The notes beneath the pieces were generated by a model that did not search any database, was not told where the DNA came from, and saw only the letters and a list, made by a program, of their open reading frames with translations. A stretch of 41,050 nt of DNA from assembly GCA_036403095.1 (NCBI GenBank), contig DASWRQ010000341.1, positions 1-41,050 of the forward strand, written 5' to 3'. This DNA is from Kutzneria sp036403095 (GTDB lineage Bacteria; Actinomycetota; Actinomycetes; Mycobacteriales; Pseudonocardiaceae). This document shows positions 7,396 through 15,731 of the stretch, in pieces. Position 1 is the stretch's first letter. Every line of letters starts with the position of its first letter. The position numbers were made by a program, and so were the translations under genes.

Positions 7396-8188
7396 GGCGG
7401 TGGACGCCGTCGAAGTTCTCGGCCAGCACGTCGTCGTGGGTGATGGCGAAGTCGCCGTTGGGCAGCAGCCCGTGGAAGACGTCGCCGATGACGGCGTCGG
7501 GCAGGAACTGGCGGAGTTTGCGGCGCATACCGGGGGAGTAGTCGATGGGATAGCCCCAGTCGGGCCCGGCGGCGTCGGTGCCGAATGCGACGCGGTGATC
7601 GGCCTGGACGGGGACGTCGAACGAGGGAACGCCGCCGGTGTGGCAGTCGAGGGCGGGAGCGACGAGCAGGTCGGGCTCGGTGGGGGAGTACCAGAGCAGC
7701 AAGGGCTTGGCCCGCTGCGCCTCGGCGTTGTCGAAGCAGCACAACGACATGGAGTGCCGCGGATAGTGGTCGGAGTAGAACGCCAGCAGCTCGGGGTCGA
7801 GGTGGGGGCGTTTGCGGGGCGGCACCTGATGCAGCGCTGACGGCAGCACAGTGGCGTCGGGAGCCAGGACCATGGTGTAGATGTCGTGCTCGAAGACCTG
7901 GACGTCGACCGCGGCGCTCATGGCGGCGATCCCGCCGCCGGCGGACAGGGGCTCGCAGGCGCTGCCGATGCGGTCGAGGAAGCCGACATCCCGGCCGACC
8001 GACACGAGGTTGCCGGCCGTCAGACCGACGGCCGGCAGGTGCAGCAGCATCGCGTTGGGACCGGCGGCCAGGTTGACGGCGGTGTTCTGATACCCCAGCA
8101 CATGTAAGACCCCAAGTGCCGGATGGGTCTTACGGCCCACGTACAGGGTCGTGCCGGTGAAGTCGGCCAACGCCGCGGAGACGCACAC
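7388..8188 (-). CDS. Uncharacterised protein with Cys at position 2
   Basis: A 266-residue protein I cannot name. With GTG at 8186-8188, 4 bases after the upstream cystathionine synthase-like gene ends, it begins (M)CVSAALADFTGTTLYVGR. A Cys right after Met, followed by a strand and a GTTLYVGR turn, resembles the start of N-terminal-nucleophile hydrolases (MC..., then a GxN/GR element). That resemblance is my inference. Further conserved-looking segments are LGYQNTAVNLAAGPNAMLLHLPA, SLCCFDNAEAQRAKPLLLWY and PALDCHTGGVP. An ATG 12 codons upstream would overlap the preceding gene and spoil the N-terminal Cys. No signal peptide or membrane segment is seen. Likely cotranscribed with the PLP enzyme. 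Confidence 0.7.
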   Translation of the reverse strand: MCVSAALADFTGTTLYVGRKTHPALGVLHVLGYQNTAVNLAAGPNAMLLHLPAVGLTAGNLVSVGRDVGFLDRIGSACEPLSAGGGIAAMSAAVDVQVFEHDIYTMVLAPDATVLPSALHQVPPRKRPHLDPELLAFYSDHYPRHSMSLCCFDNAEAQRAKPLLLWYSPTEPDLLVAPALDCHTGGVPSFDVPVQADHRVAFGTDAAGPDWGYPIDYSPGMRRKLRQFLPDAVIGDVFHGLLPNGDFAITHDDVLAENFDGVHRLS

Positions 8189-8192
8189 GACG

Positions 8193-9350
8193 TCAGACAG
8201 TAGCGGCCAGAGCGGCTTCCACATCGGCGATCAGCACTTCCGGGTCCTCGATGCCGCAGGAGAGGCGGATCATGCCGTCGTCGATACGGGCGGCGGCGCG
8301 CTCGGCGGGGGTGAGGGAGAAGTGGGAGGAGTTGAAGGGGGTGCTGACCAGGGACTCGACGCCGCCGAGGCTGGTGGCTTCGGAGGCGACGGTGAGGCGG
8401 CGCATGACGGCGAGGGCCCGGGAATCGCCGCCCCGCACGGTGAAAGCGACCATGGCGCCGCGGCGGTCGGAGTGCATGACGCGGGAGGCGATGTCGCCGG
8501 AGGGGTAGCGCACGGAGACGACCTCGGGGTTGGCGGCGAGCCGGGCGGCCAAGGCGGCGGCGGTGGCACAAGAGCGTTCCAGACGCAGGGAGAAGGTCTG
8601 GATGCCGCGCCACACCAGGAAAGCGGCATGTGGGTCGAGGCAGCCGCCGAAGGTGATCACCCGCTTCTGCACCTCGGTAACGGTGTCGGCGTTACCGAGC
8701 ACGACGCCGGCGATGACGTCGGAGTGCCCGCCGAGGAACTTGGTCGCGGAGTGCACGACGACGTCGGCCCCGTGCCGCAACGGGTTCACGGTGTACGGGG
8801 TGGCGAAGGTGTTGTCCACCACCAGCTTAGCGCCGGCGGCGTGGGCGAGCTCGGCCAGCGAGGGGAGGTCGGTGAGGTCGAGCTGGGGATTGGAGAGGGT
8901 CTCGGCGTAGACGATGGCGGTCGGCCCGTCGGCGATGGCCTCGGCCCAAGCGCCGATGTCGGTGGCGTCGACCATGACGACGTCGACGCCCAGCGCCGGC
9001 AGGTCCCGTACGAGCAGGTCCCGGGTGTCGCCGTAGACCTGGCGGGCGGCGACGATCCGGCCGGGCAACAAGGTCAACAGCGTGGTGGCGATGGCGGCCA
9101 TGCCCGAGGACGTCATCAGGGCGGCCTCGGCCCCCTCCAACGCGGCGATCTCGGCCGCGGCGGCGTCCACGGTGGGGTTGGCGAACCGGCTGTACCAGTG
9201 CTCGCGCAGCCCGCCTTGCTGAATGTCCTTGTACGCCAGGTCGTCCAGGTAGAAGGTGGCCGACTGGTAGATCGGCGGCACGATAGGCCGGGTGCGGGCG
9301 AGGTATCCGGCGGACTTGGCGGGCCTGGCGTCGCTCATACGGGTGGACAT
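8193..9350 (-). CDS. PLP-dependent trans-sulfuration enzyme (cystathionine gamma-synthase / methionine gamma-lyase type)
   Basis: A 385-residue Cys/Met-metabolism PLP enzyme. It has the YSRFANPT substrate-binding segment (53-60), the SSGMAA cofactor phosphate loop, the Asp of VVDNTFATPY that contacts the pyridine nitrogen, and the Schiff-base lysine K204 in SATKFLGGHSD. The C-terminal domain contains SLGGVESLVSTP and IRLSCGIEDPE, as in the family. These residues do not separate gamma-synthase, gamma-lyase and beta-lyase activities. Two in-frame ATGs (9348-9350, 9336-9338) are possible. It is divergent from an Lrp/AsnC regulator with a palindrome between them, so control by that regulator is likely. 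Confidence 0.93.
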   Translation of the reverse strand: MSTRMSDARPAKSAGYLARTRPIVPPIYQSATFYLDDLAYKDIQQGGLREHWYSRFANPTVDAAAAEIAALEGAEAALMTSSGMAAIATTLLTLLPGRIVAARQVYGDTRDLLVRDLPALGVDVVMVDATDIGAWAEAIADGPTAIVYAETLSNPQLDLTDLPSLAELAHAAGAKLVVDNTFATPYTVNPLRHGADVVVHSATKFLGGHSDVIAGVVLGNADTVTEVQKRVITFGGCLDPHAAFLVWRGIQTFSLRLERSCATAAALAARLAANPEVVSVRYPSGDIASRVMHSDRRGAMVAFTVRGGDSRALAVMRRLTVASEATSLGGVESLVSTPFNSSHFSLTPAERAAARIDDGMIRLSCGIEDPEVLIADVEAALAATV

Positions 9351-9369
9351 TACTGGCCATGAAGGCGGA

Positions 9370-9394
9370 TTTGGTGGCGTCTTTCGCCGCCAAA
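9370..9394. promoter_or_regulatory. Inverted repeat between the PLP enzyme and Lrp/AsnC genes
   Basis: TTTGGTGGCG-TCTTT-CGCCGCCAAA is a 10-5-10 inverted repeat with one mismatch. It lies in the 72-base divergent gap, a natural place for the Lrp/AsnC protein to control both genes. Confidence 0.65.
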
Positions 9395-9422
9395 CCCATC
9401 ATCGATAGCGGATAATCCGGCC

Positions 9423-9887
9423 ATGGACGCCATCGACCGGACTATCCTCGGCGAGCTGCTCAGCGACGGCCGGCTGAGCTTCCGCGACCTGGCCGCGCGG
9501 ATCCGGCTGAGCCCGACCGCCACGGCCGAACGGGTCCGCCGGCTCACCGAGGCCGGCATCATCGCCGGCTGCCACGCGGAGATCGACCTGGGCGCGCTCG
9601 GCCGGCCGCTCAAGGCGTTCATCGACGTCCGCCTGCGCCCCGGTCCCGACCACGGCGAGCTCGAAGCCGGCCTGCTCGCCCTGCCGGCGGTGCTGTCCGG
9701 CGCGCACGTCACCGGCCGCTGGGACTACACCCTCACCGTCGCCTGCCGCGACGTGGCCGAACTGGACGAACTGGTCATGGCCCTGCCGCGCGACTACGGC
9801 GTCATCGAAACCGACACCCGCATCCAACTGAGGGAACTGCGAGGTTCGGGTGTCGAAGCTCTCCGTGCGCTGGTGGATCCGCAATAA
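9423..9887 (+). CDS. Lrp/AsnC family transcriptional regulator
   Basis: A 154-residue protein with the Lrp/AsnC layout. The N-terminal winged helix-turn-helix reads DAIDRTILGELLSDGRLSFRDLAARIRLSPTATAERVRRL. A linker GIIAGCHAEIDLGALG follows, then the RAM/AsnC ligand-binding domain with HVTGRWDYTLTV and a C-terminal VIETDTRIQL strand. Family members sense amino acids and regulate adjacent transport or catabolic genes. The divergent trans-sulfuration enzyme is its probable target, with Met, Cys or a related amino acid as possible effector (inference). Confidence 0.93.
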   Translation: MDAIDRTILGELLSDGRLSFRDLAARIRLSPTATAERVRRLTEAGIIAGCHAEIDLGALGRPLKAFIDVRLRPGPDHGELEAGLLALPAVLSGAHVTGRWDYTLTVACRDVAELDELVMALPRDYGVIETDTRIQLRELRGSGVEALRALVDPQ

Positions 9888-9932
9888 TTCGGTAATGGAC
9901 TCGGCCTCGACACCGGGGCTACGTTCGGGGTC

Positions 9933-10709
9933 ATGATCGATCGGCGCACGTTCACGACACTCCTGGCCGGCGGAACCGCGGTCGCCGCCCTCGGCACCGG
10001 AACCGCCTACGCCACACCACGCACAACCGGCAATGTGGTTCTGGTGCACGGCGCCTATGCGGACGGTTCCTGCTGGGCGAAAGTGATTCCGCTGCTGCAG
10101 AACGCCGGCCTGACCGTCACGTCCGTGCAGAACCCGCTGACCTCGCTGGACGACGACGTCGCCGCCACCACAAGGGCGCTGGACCTGCAGGAAGGCCCGA
10201 CGGTCCTGGTCGGCCACTCCTACGGCGGCTCGGTGATCACCCAGGCCGGCAACCACCCGGCGGTCGCCCAGCTGATCTACCTGTCGGCTCGCGCCCCGGC
10301 CGAAGGGGAGGACTACGCGGCGCTGGCCGGGCAATTCCCGACCCCGCCGGCGAATGCCGGCCTCCTTTTCCGCAACGGCTTCGGCGGTCTGACCGAAGCG
10401 GCATTCCTGAACGACTTCGCGAACGGCGTGCCGAAAAAAGACGCCAAAGTGCTCTATGCCACTCAAGGGCGAATCGCGCAGACCCTGTTCGCCGGCCGCA
10501 CCACCGTCGCCGCATGGCGGACAAAGCGGTCGCGCTATCTCGTCACGACGAACGACCGCACCACGTCGCCGGAATTGCAGCGCTTTGTCGCGAAGCGGAT
10601 GAACGCCGTCACGAGCGAACTGCCGACGGGGCACCTCTCATTCGTGGTGCGTCCCGACGCCGTGGCCCGACTGATCCTGCAGGCTGTGCACGACCAGCCG
10701 AGCCACTGA
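9933..10709 (+). CDS. Alpha/beta hydrolase with Tat signal peptide
   Basis: A 258-residue exported hydrolase. The N-terminus IDRRTFTTLLAGG has the twin-arginine pair followed by a hydrophobic stretch and an AYA cleavage-like site near residue 26, so Tat export is likely. The mature part shows VVLVHGAYADGSCW (oxyanion HG motif), the nucleophile elbow GHSYGG, and a late His in LPTGHLSFV that would complete the triad. This matches the EstC/HNL-like alpha/beta hydrolases common in actinomycetes. Substrate unknown. Its stop is 4 bases from the stop of convergent argG. Confidence 0.9.
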   Translation: MIDRRTFTTLLAGGTAVAALGTGTAYATPRTTGNVVLVHGAYADGSCWAKVIPLLQNAGLTVTSVQNPLTSLDDDVAATTRALDLQEGPTVLVGHSYGGSVITQAGNHPAVAQLIYLSARAPAEGEDYAALAGQFPTPPANAGLLFRNGFGGLTEAAFLNDFANGVPKKDAKVLYATQGRIAQTLFAGRTTVAAWRTKRSRYLVTTNDRTTSPELQRFVAKRMNAVTSELPTGHLSFVVRPDAVARLILQAVHDQPSH

Positions 10710-10713
10710 GCGT

Positions 10714-12180
10714 TCAGTCGTTGCCGGACTCCATGGCCGCGAGGTCGAGCAGCTCGTCCTCCTCGCCCACGCTCAGGGCGGACGCCTCGCCGCGGGCGGC
10801 GATGGCCTCGGCCCCGCCCTCCGCCATCGCGCCGATCAGGCCGGTCGCCGCCGCCTGGGCCGCGCCGAGCAGCTGCACCGGGTGCGCGTTGCCGACCATG
10901 CCCAGCCCCGCGTACTGCTCCAGCTTGGCCCGCGAGTCGGCGATGTCCAGGTTGCGCATGGTGAGCTGGCCGATCCGGTCCACCGGGCCGAACGCGGCGT
11001 CCTCGGTGCGCTCCATGGACAGCTTGTCCGGGTGGTAGCTGAAGGACGGACCGGTGGTGTCGATGATCGAGTAGTCCTCGCCGCGCCGCAGCCGCAGCGT
11101 GACCTCGCCGGTGATGGCCATGCCGACCCAGCGCTGCAGCGACTCGCGCAGCATCAGCGACTGCGGGTCCAGCCAGCGGCCCTCGTACATCAGCCGGCCC
11201 AGCCGACGGCCCTCGTTGTGGTAGCTGGCCACCGTGTCCTCGTTGTGGATGGCGTTGACCAGCCGCTCGTACGCGGCGTGCAGCAGGGCCATGCCCGGGG
11301 CCTCGTAGATGCCGCGGCTCTTGGCCTCGATGATCCGGTTCTCGATCTGGTCGGACATGCCGAGGCCGTGCCGGCCGCCGATGGCGTTGGCCTCCAGCAC
11401 CAGGTCGACCGCGCTGCCGAACTCCTTGCCGTTGATCGTCACCGGCCGGCCCCGCTCGAAGCCGATGGTCACGTCCTCGGGCGCGATGGCCACCTCGGGG
11501 TCCCAGAACCGCACGCCCATGATCGGGTCGACGATCTCGATGCCGGTGTCGAGGTGCTCGAGCGACTTGGCCTCGTGGGTGGCGCCCCAGATGTTGGCGT
11601 CGGTGGAGTACGCCTTCTCGGTGCTGTCCCGGTAGGGCAGGCCCTGCGCGACCAGCCACTCGGACATCTCCTTGCGGCCGCCGAGCTCGGTGACGAAGTC
11701 GGCGTCCAGCCACGGCTTGTAGATCCGCAGCGACGGGTTGGCCAGCAGGCCGTAGCGGTAGAACCGCTCGATGTCGTTGCCCTTGAAGGTGGAGCCGTCG
11801 CCCCAGATCTGCACGTCGTCCTCGAGCATGGCCCGCACCAGCAGGGTGCCGGTGACGGCGCGGCCGAGCGGCGTGGTGTTGAAGTAGGCCCGGCCGCCGG
11901 AGCGGATGTGGAACGCGCCGCAGGACAGCGCGGCCAGTCCCTCCTCGACCAGGGCGGCCTTGCAGTCGACGGCTCGGGCGATCTCGGCCCCGTACTGGTG
12001 GGCGCGCTCGGGCACCGACGAGATGTCGGGCTCGTCGTACTGGCCGATGTCAGCGGTGTAGGTGCACGGCACGGCACCCTTCTCGCGCATCCACGCGACC
12101 GCTACCGAGGTGTCGAGGCCGCCGGAGAAGGCGATCCCGACACGTTCGCCGACAGGGAGGGAAGTGAGCACCTTGGACAC
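10714..12180 (-). CDS. argG: Argininosuccinate synthase
   Basis: A 488-residue argininosuccinate synthase, which joins citrulline and aspartate using ATP in arginine synthesis. The ATP pyrophosphatase P-loop AFSGGLDTS is near residue 20. Other landmarks are YTADIGQYDEPD, GGRAYFNTTPLGRAVTGT, GNDIERF and WGATHEAKSLEHLD. The length and these motifs match the longer E. coli-type enzyme rather than the roughly 400-residue form usual in actinobacteria. The start is GTG at 12178-12180, seven bases after a perfect -10, so the mRNA is probably leaderless. No other arginine gene is nearby; it may be a second or isolated copy. An ARG-box-like palindrome in its promoter suggests arginine repression. Confidence 0.95.
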   Translation of the reverse strand: MSKVLTSLPVGERVGIAFSGGLDTSVAVAWMREKGAVPCTYTADIGQYDEPDISSVPERAHQYGAEIARAVDCKAALVEEGLAALSCGAFHIRSGGRAYFNTTPLGRAVTGTLLVRAMLEDDVQIWGDGSTFKGNDIERFYRYGLLANPSLRIYKPWLDADFVTELGGRKEMSEWLVAQGLPYRDSTEKAYSTDANIWGATHEAKSLEHLDTGIEIVDPIMGVRFWDPEVAIAPEDVTIGFERGRPVTINGKEFGSAVDLVLEANAIGGRHGLGMSDQIENRIIEAKSRGIYEAPGMALLHAAYERLVNAIHNEDTVASYHNEGRRLGRLMYEGRWLDPQSLMLRESLQRWVGMAITGEVTLRLRRGEDYSIIDTTGPSFSYHPDKLSMERTEDAAFGPVDRIGQLTMRNLDIADSRAKLEQYAGLGMVGNAHPVQLLGAAQAAATGLIGAMAEGGAEAIAARGEASALSVGEEDELLDLAAMESGND

Positions 12181-12187
12181 GTTCGGA

Positions 12188-12216
12188 AATATACATCCCG
12201 ATGCATGATCATGCAA
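12188..12216 (-). promoter_or_regulatory. argG promoter overlapped by an ARG-box-like palindrome
   Basis: On the minus strand TTGCAT (12216-12211), a 17-base spacer and TATATT (12193-12188) form a good sigma-70-type promoter. The expected start point falls on the argG GTG. The palindrome TGCATGATCATGCA (12202-12215) covers the -35 and spacer, as an ArgR operator would. Confidence 0.7.
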
Positions 12217-12258
12217 CGCGGTAGGGTTGGGCGGCGATCGAGGGGTGCGGAGGCGATC

Positions 12259-14259
12259 ATGCGCAACAAGGTCACCGGTTCGCCGTCGGCGCCGTTCGTG
12301 CAGGCCGGGGTGGTCAACGGCAACATCGTGATCGAGGCGGAGCCGGCCCCGACACCCCGGCAGCTGCCACCCGTGCCGTGGTGGTTCATCGCCCGCGAGG
12401 CCGAGCTGGCGGCGCTGGACGCGGCTGTCGCCGAGGGCGACGGGCCGGTGCTGGCCGTCATCGTCGGGGCCGCCGGCATCGGCAAGACCTGGCTGGCGGT
12501 GTGGTGGGCCCACCACAACCTCGCTCTGTTCCCGGACGGTCAGATATTCGTCGACCTGCGCGGTGTCGCCCCGGCCGGGCAGTTCCTGCCGCCGGCGGCG
12601 GTGCTGCGCTGCGTGCTGGACGCCCTGGGCGTGCCGCCGCAGGCGGTGCCGGTGGATTTCGAGGCCCAGGTCGGGCGGTTCCGCAGCCTCGTCGCCGGCA
12701 AGCGGATGCTGTTCGTGTTCGACAACGTGCGCGACGCCGACCACGTGCGGGCCGCGCTGCCGTCGACCGCCGGCTGCGTGACGTTGGTGACCAGCCGGAA
12801 CCGACTGGACTCGATGGACGCCTCGGTCCGGGTCGGACTGCGGGAGTTCAGCGCCGACGAGAGCCTCGCGATGTTCGCACGGCGGTTGGGACGCGACCGG
12901 TTGGACGCCGAGCCGGCGGCGATCCGTAGCCTGGTCGCCGACTGCGCCGGGCTGCCGCTGGCGTTGGGGATCGCGGCCGGTTGGGTGGCCGCTCACGCGG
13001 AGTTCCCGGTCGAGGCGTTCGCCCGTGAGCTCCGGGACGCGCGGCTGCCGGCACTTGACGGGTTGGAGACGGTGCTTTCTTCGTCGTACCAAGCCCTTTC
13101 GGTCGACCAGGCCGCCGTGTTCGCACTACTGGGGTTGCTGCCCGGCGCCCACGCGGGCATCGCGGCGATCGCCGCCCTGACGGCGTTGCCGGTCGGCGCG
13201 GTGCGGCAGATTCTCCGTGCGCTGGAACGGGTTTCGCTCGTGGATGAGCGTGCGCCCGGCCGTTGGCAGCTGCACGACCTGGTCCGGCTGTACGCCCTCG
13301 AGCAGGTGGACGACGTCGACGGCGCCCTTGATCGGCTGGTCGGCTACTACGTGCGGACGGGGTTCGCCGCCGACCGGGTGCTCGACCCGCGCCGGGCGGC
13401 CATCGATATCGCCTCGGCTGTCCGGTTCGAGGACCGAGCGGCGGCGGTGGACTGGTTCGTGGCCGAACATGGCTGCCTGCTGGCCCTGCAACGGTTCGTG
13501 GCCGAGCGCGGCCGGCATCTCGACGCTTGGCGGCTGGCCTGGGTGATGCACAGTTTCCATTGGCAGCAGGGACTCGTGCGCGACCAGGCCGGCACGTGGC
13601 GGGTGGCCCTGTGTGACTCTTTGGACGATTCGTCGGCGGCCCTGGCGCGGCGGCTGTTAGGGTCCGCCCTCGTGCGGACCGGGGCCGTCGGGGACGCGTT
13701 GGTGTTGCTGGGGGAGGCTTTGGCGCTGTACCAGGGGGATCGCTGGGGCGAGGCGCACGCTCATCGGTCGCTGGCCCGGGCCTGGCGTGAGGCCGGGGAC
13801 GTGCCGCGCGCGTTGGCCCACGCAACCTTAGCCACGGGGATGTATCGGTCGCTGGACTCGCCGGCGGACGTTGCCGACGCGCTCGAGCTTCAGGGTCGTT
13901 ACGAGACCGACCTCGGCCGTCTGGACGAGGCCAGGCAAGCGTGCTCGGCCGCGCTGGATCTCTATCGCCGCAACGGAAATATCGAGGGCGAGGCGACCGC
14001 GTTGGACGGGCTAGGGCACATCGAGCAGCGGGCCGGCCGGCCGGAGCTTGCGGTGCAGCATTACGAGCGGGCCCTGGCGTTGTTCGACGGCCGGCATGCC
14101 TATCACCTGGCCGAGACCTTCGACCGGCTGGCCGAGTGCCGCGCGTCCCTTGGCGATGCCCGTGCCCGACCGGCCTGGGAAGCAGCCCTTGCCCTGTACG
14201 CGAATCAGCAGCGTGGCGTCGATGCCGCGCGGGTTCGTGGCCGATTGGAGGACCTGTGA
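12259..14259 (+). CDS. STAND NTPase: NB-ARC domain with C-terminal TPRs
   Basis: A 666-residue signal-transduction ATPase. Residues 1-25 carry the short N-terminal element RNKVTGSPSAPFVQAGVVNG, which I have seen in other actinobacterial STAND proteins. The NB-ARC core follows: Walker A GAAGIGKT (70-77), Walker B LFVFDN (151-156), the LVTSRNR sensor and a GLPLAL motif near 240. A winged-helix part (WQLHDLVRLYALEQ) and about 180 residues of TPR-like helices end the protein. There is no AfsR-type DNA-binding domain, so it is unlikely to be a SARP. GGAGG lies 5 bases before the ATG. It overlaps the next gene by GTGA, so the two proteins are translationally coupled and probably act together. Confidence 0.9.
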   Translation: MRNKVTGSPSAPFVQAGVVNGNIVIEAEPAPTPRQLPPVPWWFIAREAELAALDAAVAEGDGPVLAVIVGAAGIGKTWLAVWWAHHNLALFPDGQIFVDLRGVAPAGQFLPPAAVLRCVLDALGVPPQAVPVDFEAQVGRFRSLVAGKRMLFVFDNVRDADHVRAALPSTAGCVTLVTSRNRLDSMDASVRVGLREFSADESLAMFARRLGRDRLDAEPAAIRSLVADCAGLPLALGIAAGWVAAHAEFPVEAFARELRDARLPALDGLETVLSSSYQALSVDQAAVFALLGLLPGAHAGIAAIAALTALPVGAVRQILRALERVSLVDERAPGRWQLHDLVRLYALEQVDDVDGALDRLVGYYVRTGFAADRVLDPRRAAIDIASAVRFEDRAAAVDWFVAEHGCLLALQRFVAERGRHLDAWRLAWVMHSFHWQQGLVRDQAGTWRVALCDSLDDSSAALARRLLGSALVRTGAVGDALVLLGEALALYQGDRWGEAHAHRSLARAWREAGDVPRALAHATLATGMYRSLDSPADVADALELQGRYETDLGRLDEARQACSAALDLYRRNGNIEGEATALDGLGHIEQRAGRPELAVQHYERALALFDGRHAYHLAETFDRLAECRASLGDARARPAWEAALALYANQQRGVDAARVRGRLEDL

Positions 14260-15173
14260 TCACCGCCGCCAGCTTTCCCACGCCGGACCTGGCCGTGCGG
14301 TCGTGCGACCCGGCGGAGCTGGATCGGGTGCGCGCCTTCGCCGTTGCCCAGGCCGCGGCCGCCGAAGCCGCTCGAAGACGCTTGGAGTCCGGTGTGGACG
14401 TTGCCGCCCTGCGCGCCGTCCACGCCGATCTGATCCGCTGGCGGCACGAGCTCGCCTTGCGGGCTCCGGGCCGGCTCGGGCAGGGCCTTCCCCTTGACGC
14501 CAGCCGTTTTGTCACGTCATTGGCCGACGGCGGTCCGAACTACGACCGCCTCGGCTACCTCGGCCGGCTTCGGCACGGCGCCTCCTGGGATCCGTCGACC
14601 CGGACTTTCCGGGGCGGTGTGGAGACTCCGGCGCACCGGATCATGCTCCACTATGGACGAGCGGTGCACGAGCGCTTCGCCCGTGAGGACAACGCCGGTG
14701 ACGTCCTGCTCAATCCCGTTGTCCTGCCGGATGGTCGAGTGATCACCGGCAATCGCCTGGTTCGCGGCGCGGCGGCGGCCCGTATCGGCGAGGAGCTGGT
14801 TGCCCGGCTCGCCCGTCGCGGCCGGGACACCAGCCAGGTCGAGACCGGCGGCGACCCGTGCTACGCCGTCACCGCCGACGACTCCGCCCGGGAGCTGATG
14901 TTCGCCAGCGCCCTGGATCTCCTGGTCGACAAGGGGGATTGGTCGGCCGCCCAGTACCTGCTGTTCCAGTCCCCGCGGACCAAGAAGGGCAGCGACGCCG
15001 TCACCCGGGTCTTCCTGGTCGCGGTCGGCTCTGTCCTGTTAGAACACCCGCCGGTGCTCGACCAGGATGTCGATCTGCGCTGTGCCGTGCTGGGCCAGCG
15101 GTGGGCCGGTGGTCTCCAGACGGTGACCGGGAACTCGGACTTCGACGCGTGCCGGCAGCGGAACCTCCAGTAA
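14256..15173 (+). CDS. Unknown 305-residue protein coupled to the STAND NTPase
   Basis: I do not recognise this family. The GTG start overlaps the STAND gene stop (GTGA). The N-terminal third is helical and Ala/Arg-rich. The rest is soluble, with conserved-looking stretches HRIMLHYGRAVHERFARED, GDWSAAQYLLFQSPRTKKG and DVDLRCAVLGQRW, plus polar residues (His, Asp, Lys) that could form an active site. No membrane segment, signal peptide, Fic HPFxxGNGR, TIR, or nuclease PD-(D/E)xK motif is visible. Because STAND ATPases in bacteria often carry or partner effectors, it may be the effector or substrate of its neighbour; this rests on gene coupling alone. Confidence 0.75.
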   Translation: MITAASFPTPDLAVRSCDPAELDRVRAFAVAQAAAAEAARRRLESGVDVAALRAVHADLIRWRHELALRAPGRLGQGLPLDASRFVTSLADGGPNYDRLGYLGRLRHGASWDPSTRTFRGGVETPAHRIMLHYGRAVHERFAREDNAGDVLLNPVVLPDGRVITGNRLVRGAAAARIGEELVARLARRGRDTSQVETGGDPCYAVTADDSARELMFASALDLLVDKGDWSAAQYLLFQSPRTKKGSDAVTRVFLVAVGSVLLEHPPVLDQDVDLRCAVLGQRWAGGLQTVTGNSDFDACRQRNLQ

Positions 15174-15182
15174 TATCGAGTC

Positions 15183-15731
15183 ATGGCGTCGAGCAGGGCC
15201 GAGCAGGCCGAGCGGACCAGGCAAGCGGTGTTGGACACCGCCCGGCGGCTGTTCGCCGAGCGGGGCTACGACGGGACGTCGCTGCAGCTGATCGCCGACA
15301 CCATGGGCGTGCAGAAGGCCAACGTGTACTACTACTTCCGCACCAAGGCGGCGATCCTGGAGGCGTTGCTGTCCGGCAGCGTCGCCGCCTTCGACGCCCT
15401 GCTGGCCGGGGCCGAGGAGCTGGAAGGCTTGGCCCGCAGGGAGTTTCTGGTCGACGGCTTCGTCCGGGAGGTGGTGGCCAGCCGCGCGCTGTCCCCGCTC
15501 AACCGCATCGATCCCGGCCTGCGCCGGGAAGGCGCGATCGCCGAGGCCCTGCGGGCGCAGAACGCCAAGGGCCTGCGGCTGCTGTACGGGGACGAGCCGA
15601 CGGTGGAGCAGCGGGCGGCGTTCTACATGGCCACCGACGTCGGCCCCGTGGTGCCCCGCATGACGCACCTGTCCGACGAGCGGCTGACCGCGGTGTTGCG
15701 CAGCCTATGCTTGCGGATCCTGGACGTCTAA
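15183..15731 (+). CDS. TetR family transcriptional regulator
   Basis: A 182-residue repressor. The N-terminal HTH is clear: RQAVLDTARRLFAERGYDGTSLQLIADTMGVQKANVYYYFRTKAAILEAL. The C-terminal ligand domain is short and divergent. It starts 9 bases after the preceding gene, so it may be read from the same transcript. It is tail-to-tail with an epimerase gene (4-base overlap), and the operator in front of that gene (16756-16785) is one candidate target. Confidence 0.92.
   Translation: MASSRAEQAERTRQAVLDTARRLFAERGYDGTSLQLIADTMGVQKANVYYYFRTKAAILEALLSGSVAAFDALLAGAEELEGLARREFLVDGFVREVVASRALSPLNRIDPGLRREGAIAEALRAQNAKGLRLLYGDEPTVEQRAAFYMATDVGPVVPRMTHLSDERLTAVLRSLCLRILDV

Noticed and set aside
9933..12180. 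An arginine biosynthesis cluster around argG
   Set aside because: No other arg gene is present: the neighbours are a Tat-exported hydrolase and a STAND ATPase.
12181..13092. N-terminal extension of argG by some 300 codons
   Set aside because: The extension is antisense to the STAND gene, and argG's conserved start lies right after VSKVLTSLPVGERVGIAFSGG. The promoter and palindrome sit within the supposed extension.
12259..14259. SARP/AfsR-type pathway activator
   Set aside because: The NB-ARC and TPR parts match, but there is no N-terminal OmpR-like DNA-binding or BTAD domain; only about 40 residues precede the ATPase.
12848..14515. A 555-codon open frame on the minus strand opposite the STAND ATPase gene
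   Set aside because: The translation is a Pro/Arg/Ala-rich low-complexity string with no domain. It is a typical shadow frame in very GC-rich DNA, while the plus strand encodes a clear NB-ARC protein.
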